Origin: Megasphaera cerevisiae DSM 20462
GTDB taxonomy: Bacteria; Bacillota; Negativicutes; Veillonellales; Megasphaeraceae
NCBI RefSeq assembly: GCF_001045675.1
Contig: NZ_LEKT01000014.1
Span: 1-59,826 of the forward strand
Direction of reading: 5' to 3'
DNA length: 59,826 nt
A program made the position numbers and the translations under genes. The notes below the pieces were generated by a model that searched no databases, was not told the DNA's origin, and saw nothing but the letters and a program-made list of their open reading frames with translations. Positions 36,601-45,853 of the stretch are shown piece after piece. Each line of letters begins with the position of its first letter. The first letter of the stretch is position 1.

Positions 36601-36830
36601 AAAAAAATAACGTCTTCATCCCAAAAAGGGACGAAGACGTAATCACCGTGGTACCACCCTATTGACCGCCGAAACAGCCACTTTACGCAGATAACGGCGC
36701 GACCCGCCGGCTGTTTTTCAGCCGCAGCTCCTAAGTGATTCGTCTGCATACTGTCTCTCCCGGGCTCACACTCTCCCCGGTTCGCTGCAAGGACTTCGGA
36801 TACAGACCGTCTTGTTCATCGCTTTTATTG
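36601..36830 (-). promoter_or_regulatory. T-box leader of ileS
   Basis: T-box sequence AGGGTGGTACCACGG at 36646-36660; likely specifier AUC (Ile) at 36737-36739 within GACGAATCACTT; terminator stem ACGTCTTC (36610-36617 with 36633-36640 region) and a seven-T run at 36601-36607. Confidence 0.9.
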
Positions 36831-36858
36831 CTATATAATTAACCTTATATATAGACGT

Positions 36859-36887
36859 ATTTTAAAGGGTAATATGTTATTTGTCAA
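36859..36887 (-). promoter_or_regulatory. Sigma-70 promoter of the ileS T-box transcript
   Basis: TTGACA (36882-36887), 17-base spacer, TAAAAT (36859-36864) on the minus strand. Confidence 0.85.
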
Positions 36888-37189
36888 GAGGGGAGTGTCC
36901 ATACAGATAGGATATATTTCCTTTTTTTATTTCCAGATCTTTATTTAGAGAAAACTGCATCACAAGACCCCCCTCCGATACTCGCTGCCAGAAACACAGG
37001 CTTACGTTTTGCTTATTTTGCTCTGAGTTACTTTGACGCAGCAATTCCGTGTCTTTCATATCCTTATTATGGACAGTCTCAGATAATTACCATACCTAAT
37101 TTATTGCTATACAAGGTTACCCAATCTATTTTGTTTTTCTTTACTTGCCTATGTAGTATAATAAAGAGCAGAAAGGCAGGGGATTTACT
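36888..37189. other. Intergenic stretch between divergent ileS and HD genes
   Basis: No credible gene. A TATAAT at 37157-37162 may be the -10 of the rightward HD-protein transcript; the -35 is poor. A 60-codon minus frame here ends inside the ileS promoter and is not accepted. Confidence 0.4.
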
Positions 37190-37681
37190 ATGCTATCTAT
37201 TCCACAACTTATTCAGGCTGCCATTGTATTTGACCATGGCGATGCCAAAAGGATTCATCATTTCTTAAAAGTATATGCATATGCCGATATCATCGGCCGC
37301 CTTGAGGAACTGCCTGCGCATACACAAGAAACGCTTGCTGCCGCCGCGGTACTTCATGATATTGGCATTCATGCCGCTGAAAAAAAATACGGCAGTTCCA
37401 GCGGAAAATATCAGGAATTGGAGGGTCCAGCACCGGCACGGAACATCCTGACGGTACTTCATTATCCCATCCCCGTCATAGACCGCGTCTGCTTCCTTAT
37501 CGCTCATCATCATACCTACGACCAGGTCGACGGTTTGGATTATCAGATTTTACTGGAGGCAGACTTTCTTGTCAATGCTTATGAGGATGATCTGCCTCCG
37601 GCCGCTATTCAAACCTTTTGTCAGCGCGTTTTCAAAACTAAAAGCGGTATTGCGCTGCTGCAAGCTACCTACAACATATGA
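37190..37681 (+). CDS. HD-domain phosphohydrolase-like protein
   Basis: 163 residues, ATG behind AGGGGA. HD signature AAVLHDIGIHAAEKKYG (metal-binding His-Asp), a first His in FLKVYAYADI/DAKRIHHFLK and a later HHH in FLIAHHHTYDQVDG. It likely hydrolyses a phosphate ester or nucleotide; the substrate is unknown. It precedes the sirtuin gene by 31 bases in the same direction. Confidence 0.75.
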   Translation: MLSIPQLIQAAIVFDHGDAKRIHHFLKVYAYADIIGRLEELPAHTQETLAAAAVLHDIGIHAAEKKYGSSSGKYQELEGPAPARNILTVLHYPIPVIDRVCFLIAHHHTYDQVDGLDYQILLEADFLVNAYEDDLPPAAIQTFCQRVFKTKSGIALLQATYNI

Positions 37682-37712
37682 TAAATTAATTATTTTTTAA
37701 GGAGGTTTTATC

Positions 37713-38435
37713 ATGAATTCTATAGATACCTTTACAGATCTGGTCTCCCATTCTGACAATATTGTTTTTTTCGGCGGAGCCGGTGTTTCCACGGAAAGCG
37801 GTATTCCTGACTTTCGCAGCGTCGATGGACTGTATAATCAAACCTATCAGTACCCTCCTGAAACGATTTTGAGTCATTCGTTTTATCAAAATAATCCCGA
37901 AGAATTTTACCGGTTTTACCGGGATAAAATGCTATGTCTCGATGCTAAACCAAATATGGCTCACATCAAACTGGCGGCACTGGAAAAAGCCGGAAAGTTG
38001 AAAGCTGTCGTTACACAAAACATTGACGGTCTGCACCAAAAGGCCGGCAGCAAAAATGTCTTGGAACTGCATGGCAGCGTCCATCGCAATTACTGCCAGC
38101 ACTGCCATCATTTTTTTGATGCTGAATATATCCTTCATTCCATAGGAGTACCAAAATGTGATGCCTGCGGCGGTCCTATCAAACCCGATGTCGTCCTCTA
38201 TGAAGAGGGTTTGGACAATACGGTTATCGAACAGGCACTATACTATATCAGCCATGCCGATATGCTTATTATTGGAGGGACTTCTCTTGTAGTATACCCG
38301 GCTGCCGGTCTGATTCGGTATTATAATGGGCACAAACTGGTGCTCATCAATAAATCCTCCACAGACCTGGATGGCTCCGCCGATTTAGTGATCAGGGGAC
38401 CTATTGGCAAAGTTTTCGGCCATATTAAGCTATAA
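37713..38435 (+). CDS. cobB: NAD-dependent protein deacylase (sirtuin)
   Basis: 240 residues, ATG behind AAGGAGG. NAD-binding GGAGVSTESGIPDFRS (21-36), TQNIDGLH (101-108), catalytic His120 in LELHGS, zinc ligands Cys128, Cys131, Cys149 and Cys152, and the late GTSLVVYPAAGL. It removes acyl groups from lysines using NAD+, typically controlling acetyl-CoA synthetase and other metabolic enzymes. Confidence 0.95.
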   Translation: MNSIDTFTDLVSHSDNIVFFGGAGVSTESGIPDFRSVDGLYNQTYQYPPETILSHSFYQNNPEEFYRFYRDKMLCLDAKPNMAHIKLAALEKAGKLKAVVTQNIDGLHQKAGSKNVLELHGSVHRNYCQHCHHFFDAEYILHSIGVPKCDACGGPIKPDVVLYEEGLDNTVIEQALYYISHADMLIIGGTSLVVYPAAGLIRYYNGHKLVLINKSSTDLDGSADLVIRGPIGKVFGHIKL

Positions 38436-38445
38436 ATCTTATAAA

Positions 38446-38487
38446 AAATTTCCAGATTCTGTCAGCAGGGGCACCTTCTGAAAATTT
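38446..38487. terminator. Bidirectional terminator between sirtuin and ATPase genes
   Basis: AAATTT-C-CAGA pairs with TCTG-A-AAATTT around a 17-base loop, one mismatch, with A/T runs on both sides; the two flanking genes converge here. Confidence 0.6.
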
Positions 38488-38488
38488 C

Positions 38489-40363
38489 TTATCCATACTT
38501 TTTCCATTTTAATAAAAATGCTGAATGTATGATAACAAAAACAGAGCCGGCATTATGTACCAAAGCTCCCATAACAGGATTTAAAATACCAGCGACAGCC
38601 AACGATACCGCAACAAAATTCAAGATCATAGAAAAGGCAAGATTCCATTTAATCGTACGCATCATTTTTTTTGATAGTGCCAGCAGATGTGGTAATTCTT
38701 TCACGTCATCATCAACCAACACAATATCTGCTGCATCAACCGCAATATCACTGCCAACACCGCCCATGGCAATCCCTACGTTGGCTAATTTCAAGGCCGG
38801 CGCATCGTTAATGCCGTCACCAATCATGCAGACCTTTTGGTTTTTCTTTTGATAGGCTCGTATCCACCCTAATTTATCTTCCGGCAGGCACTCGGCATGC
38901 ACTTCCCGAATTCCAAGCCGCAATGCAATGGCTGCCGCAGCCCGCCGATTATCACCGGTAAGCAGTACAGGCTGGACCTGTACATCCTTAAGCCGTTCTA
39001 TCATTGACGCGCTTTCCTTTCTTACCGTATCGGACAATGCCAAAAATCCTATGTATTGCCCCGCTGCCGCCACATACATAATCGTACAGCCTTGTATCAC
39101 ATGCGTTTCGGCGATCCCTTCCGCAGCGGCAGAAATAGTGATTCCCAAATGCCGCATGAGTCCCCGGCTACCTGCGGCTACTTCCGTATGTCCAACCATG
39201 GCAGTAACACCAAATCCAAGGATCAGCCGAAAGGACTGCACAGAGGGAAGGATAGTACCATAACGCTTTTTAAATCCTCGTACGACGGCTTTTCCCAAAG
39301 GATGCTCTGATGATCTTTCCGCAGCGGCAGCAAGAGTATATACATCCTGATCCGTCATGGATACACTGGCTGAATGGACAGCGGTCACCTGCGGAAGGCC
39401 GTATGTCAATGTCCCTGTCTTATCAAAAGCAATGCGCGATACCTCCGCCAGCCGCTCCAGCGCATCGCCTTCCCGGACAAGAAAACCATGCTTTGTTACA
39501 TTGCCGATACCTGCCATAATAGCTGTTGGTGTAGCCAGCACGAGCGCACAAGGGCAGAAAACAACAAGAATAGTAACAGAACGGATAATTTCTCCCGTAA
39601 CCAGCCAGGTCAGTATCGCTGCCGTTAGTGCTGCGCCAACAATCCACACAGCCCAGCGATCGGCAATCCCGACGATTCGTGCCTTACCGGCATCGGCAGA
39701 TTGTACCAGACGTATCATTCGCTGGATAGAGCTATCCTCTCCAACCTTAGCGGCTTGCATCGTAAAAGCACCGAATTGATTGACTGTTCCGCTGGAAACA
39801 GCATCACCCGTCTTTTTATCTACCGGAAGAGACTCACCAGTCATAACAGCTTGATTAACAGAAGTCTGCCCGGAAATAATAACACCGTCCACAGGAATTG
39901 TCTCACCTGGAATGATCCGGAGAATATCTCCAATCCGAACCTGATCAGCAGGCATGATCTCTTCAAATTCGTTTTTGACGACACGGGCTGTCTGCGGTGT
40001 CAAATGAACCAGCTTTTCAATACCAGCACGTGCTTTCGCTACAGTCATATCCTCCAGCAAAGCGCCTAACTGCATGATAAACGCCACCTCCCCTGCCGCA
40101 AAATCTTCACCGACAACAACTGACGCAATCAAGGCAATTGATACCAGCACATCGGCTTTTACATCAAATTTAGTAACTAAGCCAATTGCCGCGTCCCATA
40201 TAATCGGCATGCCGCAAAGAATAATGGCTACCCATGATGCATCAAAAGGTAGTGGCAGCAGATCAAATATACTGATAATCAAAGCAATACCAGATATTCC
40301 CAATAATGCAATATCTTTTTTTATTCCTTCTATTTTCCATATATCTTCCCATCGTTCCGTCAT
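38489..40363 (-). CDS. Heavy-metal P1B-type ATPase, CPC type (probable copper exporter)
   Basis: 624 residues from the ATG at 40363 (GGGAGG upstream; an earlier in-frame ATG lacks a site). No N-terminal metal-binding domain. Motifs: TGESLPV, CPC in VFCPCALVLATPTAI (about 268-272), DKTGTLT (about 313), HP in SSEHPLGKA, GDGINDAPAL. The last helix has VHNAGSVF. A CsoR regulator lies just upstream and the promoter carries a CsoR-like palindrome, so Cu(I) is the best guess; Zn/Cd cannot be excluded. Confidence 0.9.
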   Translation of the reverse strand: MTERWEDIWKIEGIKKDIALLGISGIALIISIFDLLPLPFDASWVAIILCGMPIIWDAAIGLVTKFDVKADVLVSIALIASVVVGEDFAAGEVAFIMQLGALLEDMTVAKARAGIEKLVHLTPQTARVVKNEFEEIMPADQVRIGDILRIIPGETIPVDGVIISGQTSVNQAVMTGESLPVDKKTGDAVSSGTVNQFGAFTMQAAKVGEDSSIQRMIRLVQSADAGKARIVGIADRWAVWIVGAALTAAILTWLVTGEIIRSVTILVVFCPCALVLATPTAIMAGIGNVTKHGFLVREGDALERLAEVSRIAFDKTGTLTYGLPQVTAVHSASVSMTDQDVYTLAAAAERSSEHPLGKAVVRGFKKRYGTILPSVQSFRLILGFGVTAMVGHTEVAAGSRGLMRHLGITISAAAEGIAETHVIQGCTIMYVAAAGQYIGFLALSDTVRKESASMIERLKDVQVQPVLLTGDNRRAAAAIALRLGIREVHAECLPEDKLGWIRAYQKKNQKVCMIGDGINDAPALKLANVGIAMGGVGSDIAVDAADIVLVDDDVKELPHLLALSKKMMRTIKWNLAFSMILNFVAVSLAVAGILNPVMGALVHNAGSVFVIIHSAFLLKWKKYG

Positions 40364-40455
40364 ATATACCTCCCTCAAGTGATCCCGCAGCCAATGCACT
40401 TCTTATCAATACTTTCAAATATCTATCTAAAAATAATGGTATATTGCGCATTTTA

Positions 40456-40511
40456 TAGGTATACCCCTATATGTATATTTATATTATACATATAGGGGTA
40501 TACCTAGTCAA
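40456..40511 (-). promoter_or_regulatory. ATPase promoter inside a 22-base inverted repeat, CsoR-like operator
   Basis: TTGACT (40506-40511) and a perfect TATAAT (40483-40488) are 17 bases apart on the minus strand. Perfect 22-base arms (40456-40477 and 40485-40506, 7-base loop) cover the spacer and the start site; each arm contains GGTATACCCC, the A/T-flanked C-tract typical of CsoR operators. Confidence 0.85.
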
Positions 40512-40520
40512 GATATAAAT

Positions 40521-40559
40521 AAAAACGGGATCAGTCACATTCAGCCCGTTCCCGTTTTA
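40521..40559 (-). terminator. Terminator after csoR
   Basis: AAAACGGGA pairs with TCCCGTTTT over a 19-base loop and is followed by T-rich DNA on the minus strand. It isolates the ATPase transcription unit from mutS2-csoR. Confidence 0.75.
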
Positions 40560-40569
40560 TTTGTATTCG

Positions 40570-40845
40570 TTATTTCATATTGGCAAAGCGTTCCACAGCC
40601 TTCGTAAAGCTGTCAATCGTCTTATCGGCATCTCCATGCTCGATCCCATCACGTACACAATGTTTGAGATGTCCTTCCAAAATAATCTGCCCGCATTTAT
40701 GCAGTGCAGATTTTGCCGCATTGATCTGTGACAGCACATCTTCACATGGAATATCTTGTTCGACCATACGGTCGATAGCTTGCACCTGTCCGATGATTTT
40801 GCTTAAACGGCGATGCAGATTATCTGCGTCCATACATTGTCTCAT
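40570..40845 (-). CDS. csoR: CsoR/RcnR-family metal-sensing repressor, copper-type
   Basis: 91 residues, all-helical DUF156 fold. The metal fingerprint is Cys34, His59, Cys63, with the same 25- and 4-residue spacing as Cu(I)-sensing CsoR. ATG behind AAGGAGG with a 7-base gap. It lies 24 bases after mutS2, so it is probably transcribed with it, and it probably represses the downstream ATPase promoter through the large palindrome. Confidence 0.9.
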   Translation of the reverse strand: MRQCMDADNLHRRLSKIIGQVQAIDRMVEQDIPCEDVLSQINAAKSALHKCGQIILEGHLKHCVRDGIEHGDADKTIDSFTKAVERFANMK

Positions 40846-40869
40846 TAGACAGCCTCCTTTTTGTCGTGT

Positions 40870-43233
40870 TTAAAAATATACCAGTGTAACACCGGCACCG
40901 CCGCCTTCTACGTCGTCAAGACTATATTTTTTGACAAAAGGCTGGCAATCTAAAAATTCGTGAATCTGACGGCGCAGCGCGCCGCTTCCTTTTCCATGAA
41001 TAATCTTAACAGGACTGAATCCGGCGGCCAGAGCTTGATCCAAAAACTTCTCCACCTCCGGCAGTGCCTCGCTATAGGTTTTACCAATGACATTGAGTTC
41101 TGTAGCGACGCTCGCGGTGCGGATGGGACGGAATGAAGATGCCGCCCGAGCCCTTCGTTCTTCCTGATTTTCCTTTTTAATTTCATCCAGATACGGTGCG
41201 CTGATATCCTTTAGCCTAACACGAACCGTTATCCCATGAACCGATACAGTCAGTTTATTACCGTTTATTTCCGTCACAGTGCCCAGACCATCGAGAGAAT
41301 TGATAAACACGCTCTGCCCAACCTTAAGCTGTGCCGGATCAACAGAATCCCGCCGCGGCTTTTCTTTATCCGGCAGAGATATTTGCTGAATTGCCTGCCT
41401 AGCTTTATCAATGGCCCGAGCCTTTTCCTGATTCGAGCTTTCCCTGGACAGCTGCTTCAGGTCGCGAATGATTCTTTCTGATTCAATACGCAGATTTCGC
41501 TTCAAGTCAAAGGCCTCCCGCCGGCTGGAATCAATAATATCCTGGCGTTTGGACGACACTTTTTCCTTTTCCCGGCGCAAGCCGTCCTCTATATGACGTA
41601 CTTCAGACAGTCGTGTTTCCAGTTCTGCCTGTTCTTCATCCATCCGCTTTGATTGGCTGTTAAGTTTTGTAAGAATTGCCTCCATATCGATATCCTGCGC
41701 CCTGCTGCGTAGCTCTCGCGCCCTGTCCAAAATATCTGCTGGCATTCCCAAGCGTTCGCTGATGCTGAAGGCATGACTGCTTCCTGCCGCACCAATACGC
41801 AGTTTATACGTCGGTTTAAGTGTTTCCACATCAAATTCCACATGACCGTTTTCAATTCCCGGAGTGTTATACGCATAGTTTTTCAAATCATTATAATGCG
41901 TTGTTACCATGACGCAGGGTCCTTTTTCATACAATGCCCCGAGAATGGCAATGGCCATGGCGCTGCCTTCGGCCGGATCAGTACCGGAGCCCAATTCATC
42001 CGCCAGAATAAGATCATCAGATCCGCAATGCCGGAGAATATAAACAAGCTGCTTCATATGACTGGAAAAGGTACTTAAATTTTGAGAAATATCCTGTTCA
42101 TCGCCAATATCAGCAAAGACATCCCGGAACACGGGCAGCTCCGATCCTTCTCCCGCGGGAATAAACAGACCGGCCTGATGCATCAGTACAAGAAGTCCTA
42201 AGGTCTTCATTGCCACCGTTTTCCCGCCCGTATTAGAGCCAGTAATAAGAAGAATACGATATTCCCCGCCAATAACAATGGTATTGGGTACGACCTGTGC
42301 ATCATCAATCAATGGATGCCGCGCCTGCACCAGCTTAACAAGCCCTTTTTTTGATATGTCAGGACGGCAAGCCTTCATTTGGATCGCCAGCTGCGCTTTG
42401 GCAAAAACAAATTCCAATGTACCTACACAGCTTGTGCTTTCAGCCAGTGCTTCATATTGTTCTTGTATGCTTGCCGTGAGACGCCGAAATATCCGTTCTA
42501 TTTCTTTAGTTTCGCCGATACGGGCCGCCTGCAAATCATTATTGGCATTGACGATAGCCAACGGTTCTACATATAGCGTCGAACCGCTGGCTGACATATC
42601 ATGGACAATCCCTGGAAATGCATGCCGGTATTCCTGTTTAACCGGCACAACATACCGGTTATTGCGAACCGTGACAAGAACATCCTGAAAATATTTCTGA
42701 TATTCTTTATTTTGCAGAACGTTGCTGATATACCGTTTGGTCTGTCGTTCCAATTCAACAATGCGACTACGCAGCCGCATTAGCTCCGGGGAGGCATTAT
42801 CACGGATCTGATGATTATTGTCAAATACGGACGCCATTTTATGTATCAAAGGAGAGAAATCACCGATACGCACTGATGCTTCTGCAAGCTGCGTATACCC
42901 TTCTTTTTTATCGAAAAAATAGCTTCGAATCTCACGATACCGCTGTATATTCATCCATATATCAATACACTCCTGCGGCTCCAGGGGCACTTCCCGCCTC
43001 GCTTTTTCCAGCGATGGACGAATATCGACAATACCGCCAAAGGGTACTGAATCTTCGCACTGCAGACAGCGAAAAGCTTCTTCCGTATCGTTCAGGCTCT
43101 TTGCCACCATTTCCATGTCACTGAAAGGCTTGATGCGGCGCGCTATTTCTTTGGAAAGACGCGACGGCGCCAAGCGCACAAGCAAATTCTGCACCTGATA
43201 GAATCCCAGAATTCGCAAACTTCGTTTATTCAT
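40870..43233 (-). CDS. mutS2: MutS2 ATPase/endonuclease (ribosome-collision/recombination control)
   Basis: 787 residues. MutS core with Walker A ITGSNTGGKTVAMKTLGL, Walker B LILADELGSGTDPAEG, the long coiled coil at about 510-620 and a C-terminal Smr nuclease domain (LNVIGKTYSEALPEVEKFLD; IIHGKGSGALR). MutS2 suppresses recombination and, in Bacillus, rescues collided ribosomes. No mismatch-recognition domain I. ATG behind AGGAG at 9 bases. Confidence 0.96.
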   Translation of the reverse strand: MNKRSLRILGFYQVQNLLVRLAPSRLSKEIARRIKPFSDMEMVAKSLNDTEEAFRCLQCEDSVPFGGIVDIRPSLEKARREVPLEPQECIDIWMNIQRYREIRSYFFDKKEGYTQLAEASVRIGDFSPLIHKMASVFDNNHQIRDNASPELMRLRSRIVELERQTKRYISNVLQNKEYQKYFQDVLVTVRNNRYVVPVKQEYRHAFPGIVHDMSASGSTLYVEPLAIVNANNDLQAARIGETKEIERIFRRLTASIQEQYEALAESTSCVGTLEFVFAKAQLAIQMKACRPDISKKGLVKLVQARHPLIDDAQVVPNTIVIGGEYRILLITGSNTGGKTVAMKTLGLLVLMHQAGLFIPAGEGSELPVFRDVFADIGDEQDISQNLSTFSSHMKQLVYILRHCGSDDLILADELGSGTDPAEGSAMAIAILGALYEKGPCVMVTTHYNDLKNYAYNTPGIENGHVEFDVETLKPTYKLRIGAAGSSHAFSISERLGMPADILDRARELRSRAQDIDMEAILTKLNSQSKRMDEEQAELETRLSEVRHIEDGLRREKEKVSSKRQDIIDSSRREAFDLKRNLRIESERIIRDLKQLSRESSNQEKARAIDKARQAIQQISLPDKEKPRRDSVDPAQLKVGQSVFINSLDGLGTVTEINGNKLTVSVHGITVRVRLKDISAPYLDEIKKENQEERRARAASSFRPIRTASVATELNVIGKTYSEALPEVEKFLDQALAAGFSPVKIIHGKGSGALRRQIHEFLDCQPFVKKYSLDDVEGGGAGVTLVYF

Positions 43234-43251
43234 ACATTCATACTCCTGATA

Positions 43252-45672
43252 TTAAATAATTCCACGAAAAAAATGTCCCCGCGTAACCTTCCGGTCTTCC
43301 TTGCTAAAAAGCATGGTTTCCGTTCCGTCACATAAGCGGCGATATTGTTTCGTTATTGATTCTATCCATGCCGTGCTCCGTCCACGCCCTTCAATTCGCA
43401 GAAGTGCAATGCCAGACCGGGACAGTTCGCTGAAATACGGCACCATATCCAAATCCCGACTATTTAAGATATGATTGCGGCAGTACTGATCCGTCACAAT
43501 AGGAAATAATTCATCATGTCGGTCCTTTAGAGTAAAAGCAGACGTCGTACAGACACTGGGACAAGCCGTTTTATTTCCTGTACCGGCAAAAGCCGCAAGC
43601 GAACAGTATTCAGTCACCATCATTTCCAATTTTCCCTGCACCAATACCTCGATAGGACAATCAGAGTTTTGGACAATGTGCCGGATCTGCCGCAGCGTGG
43701 CCTCCGGTGACAAAGTAAGGCCGGCGCAGCCTAAGCGCTGGTATTCCGCAGCCGCCTTGCTGTTAAATATATTCAACGGCCAATCGGCATAAACAGGAAC
43801 CTGCACCTGCAGTTCTCTTGCCAGCATCAAAACACTCATCGCACCAGCATAGATACCATCTACCCCGCTTTGCAATGCCCATTTTATCTCATCCCGTACA
43901 GCTACCGCTGTATTCTGACAGATGATACGAGGAGTCGCCGCCCACAGGGACACGCCATGCTGATGTGCAGCCTGCACAGCTTGCTGCCATGCTGACAATG
44001 AAAAAGAACAATGGCAATAGGATTCGCCGCCAAAAATAATACGTCCGGCCCCGCCGCGTACTGCCGCCTCAACACCCAACAGAGAATCACATCGAACGGC
44101 AATATCCAGATCCGGGATACAGTCTGACACCGTCCCTGTAACGGCAGACAGCACTATACGGTGGGATCTTGGCCGTGTATATTCTCTCAAAACATTTTGC
44201 TTTATCATTTTTACAGCCTGCCGGCGCAGTGTATTAAGGACACTGGAAGGAATCATATACGTTTCATCCCATATAGATGCATCAGCTAAAACAAACGGCG
44301 TATCTCCCAGACGATTCAACTGATTGTATATCCATGCTGCGGTGGCCGGTCGTTTAGCTGCCTTCTGCACAATATACTCTGATGAAAATTCCGCCGTATG
44401 ACCCGCTTCATCCCAAGCGGTCAGACGCAGCACTCCTTCTACCGTTATATCCACATGAAAATACAGCGGCAGACGCCGTGTTAGTCCAACTGACCCACCA
44501 GACCGGTCCTCCCTGCGAGCCAGCCGGTATAATATCCCTGTATGCAGATCACTGCGGCGAAATTCCAGCGTAAATCTTTTTTTATCCATAAAAGATCCCA
44601 GCGCAGACCGTACTTCATCAATACATTCCCGACCATCCTGATTTAGAATTTTCACCATATCACCAGTGGAGACCGGTTCATCCAGAACGGCCTCCGCCAT
44701 ATTCCCCCGGCAGATCGTTATTATACCGATCCGATGCCCCTGATTGCCTCCGGCCTTTTCAGTAATCGTCCGCCGCCCAACCCGATGGGTCAGGAAATCC
44801 TGCTGATACATACGATTAAAGCTTTCTTCCACCATTTCCAACGAAGTCTGTAGAATCTGATATCGATCCTTATGCGGACGGCAATGGGCATCTATAACCC
44901 GACGATAGGCGTGAACAACAGAACGGACATAACCAGTTCCTTTCATACGTCCTTCTATTTTAAATGAGGAAACCCCCGCATCTATAAGAGCATCTATATA
45001 CGGCAGCGCATTCAGATCTTTCAGGCTGAGAAGATATTTTTCCTGCCGAGTCAGAATATCTCTGCCTGCCATCAGACGATACGGCAGACGACACGGCTGC
45101 GCACAGGCGCCGCGGTTGCCGCTGCGGCCACCAATAAAACTACTCATAAGACATTGCCCTGAATAGGACATACAAGACGCACCATGTACGAATACTTCAA
45201 TTGCCATTGAAGTATTCGCACAAATATAGCGTATTTCTTCCAGCGAAACTTCCCGAGCCAGCACGACCTGAGTAAATCCCAACGCTTCCAAAAGGCGTAC
45301 ACCATTCAAATCGGCAACTGTCATTTGCGTACTGCCATGAAGCGGCAGCAACGGTACAATATCTCTCGCCAAAGCAGCCACCGCCATATCTTGTACAATA
45401 ATTCCGTCGACCTGAACAGCATCCAGCTTCCGCAAATACGCCGCCAGCTCCGTCAGTTCCGCATCCGCAATGAGGACATTAACCGTCACATATATTTTTA
45501 CGCCGAATACATGTGCTGTCTGGACTGCTTCCTGTAATTCCACGTCATCCAAATTATGCGCAAATTTACGGGCATTGAATAATTTACCGCCCAGATATAC
45601 AGCATCAGCCCCCGTATTGATTGCTGTCAACACCTGTTCCAATGAGCCCGCCGGCGCTAATAATTCTGCCAT
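43252..45672 (-). CDS. U32-family peptidase / RlhA-type rRNA hydroxylation protein
   Basis: 806 residues. N-terminal U32 domain (LLAPAGSLEQVLTAINTGADAVYLGG; EVFVHGASCMSYSGQCLMSS; RGACAQPCRLPY with the conserved cysteines), middle DUF3656-type region (about 370-480) and a second, degenerate U32-like half (VRGGAGRIIFGGESYCHCS). The four-cysteine cluster suggests an Fe-S cofactor. The closest well-studied relative is RlhA, needed for 23S rRNA C2501 hydroxylation. ATG behind AGAGGAGG. Confidence 0.88.
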   Translation of the reverse strand: MAELLAPAGSLEQVLTAINTGADAVYLGGKLFNARKFAHNLDDVELQEAVQTAHVFGVKIYVTVNVLIADAELTELAAYLRKLDAVQVDGIIVQDMAVAALARDIVPLLPLHGSTQMTVADLNGVRLLEALGFTQVVLAREVSLEEIRYICANTSMAIEVFVHGASCMSYSGQCLMSSFIGGRSGNRGACAQPCRLPYRLMAGRDILTRQEKYLLSLKDLNALPYIDALIDAGVSSFKIEGRMKGTGYVRSVVHAYRRVIDAHCRPHKDRYQILQTSLEMVEESFNRMYQQDFLTHRVGRRTITEKAGGNQGHRIGIITICRGNMAEAVLDEPVSTGDMVKILNQDGRECIDEVRSALGSFMDKKRFTLEFRRSDLHTGILYRLARREDRSGGSVGLTRRLPLYFHVDITVEGVLRLTAWDEAGHTAEFSSEYIVQKAAKRPATAAWIYNQLNRLGDTPFVLADASIWDETYMIPSSVLNTLRRQAVKMIKQNVLREYTRPRSHRIVLSAVTGTVSDCIPDLDIAVRCDSLLGVEAAVRGGAGRIIFGGESYCHCSFSLSAWQQAVQAAHQHGVSLWAATPRIICQNTAVAVRDEIKWALQSGVDGIYAGAMSVLMLARELQVQVPVYADWPLNIFNSKAAAEYQRLGCAGLTLSPEATLRQIRHIVQNSDCPIEVLVQGKLEMMVTEYCSLAAFAGTGNKTACPSVCTTSAFTLKDRHDELFPIVTDQYCRNHILNSRDLDMVPYFSELSRSGIALLRIEGRGRSTAWIESITKQYRRLCDGTETMLFSKEDRKVTRGHFFRGII

Positions 45673-45853
45673 GAATCCTCCTCTGCTGCCACATCAAACT
45701 AAAAATTCTATATCTTATCAATTATACCATATAAAAAGACCATCTGCAGTAATTCCCCGGCAAGCAGCCGCTGCCCTATAATATGCAGCAATTTTTCAAA
45801 AGCTGCTGCCACATATCGAACACCCATACAATTCAATTCTATATAATCACAAA

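Noticed and set aside
36582-36749. 56-codon N-terminal extension of ileS
   Set aside because: It lies inside the T-box leader and has no ribosome site; the tandem ATG at 36581 has GAGGAGG.
36877-37059. 60-codon minus-strand frame upstream of ileS
   Set aside because: It ends within the ileS promoter -35, has a poor start site and no family resemblance.
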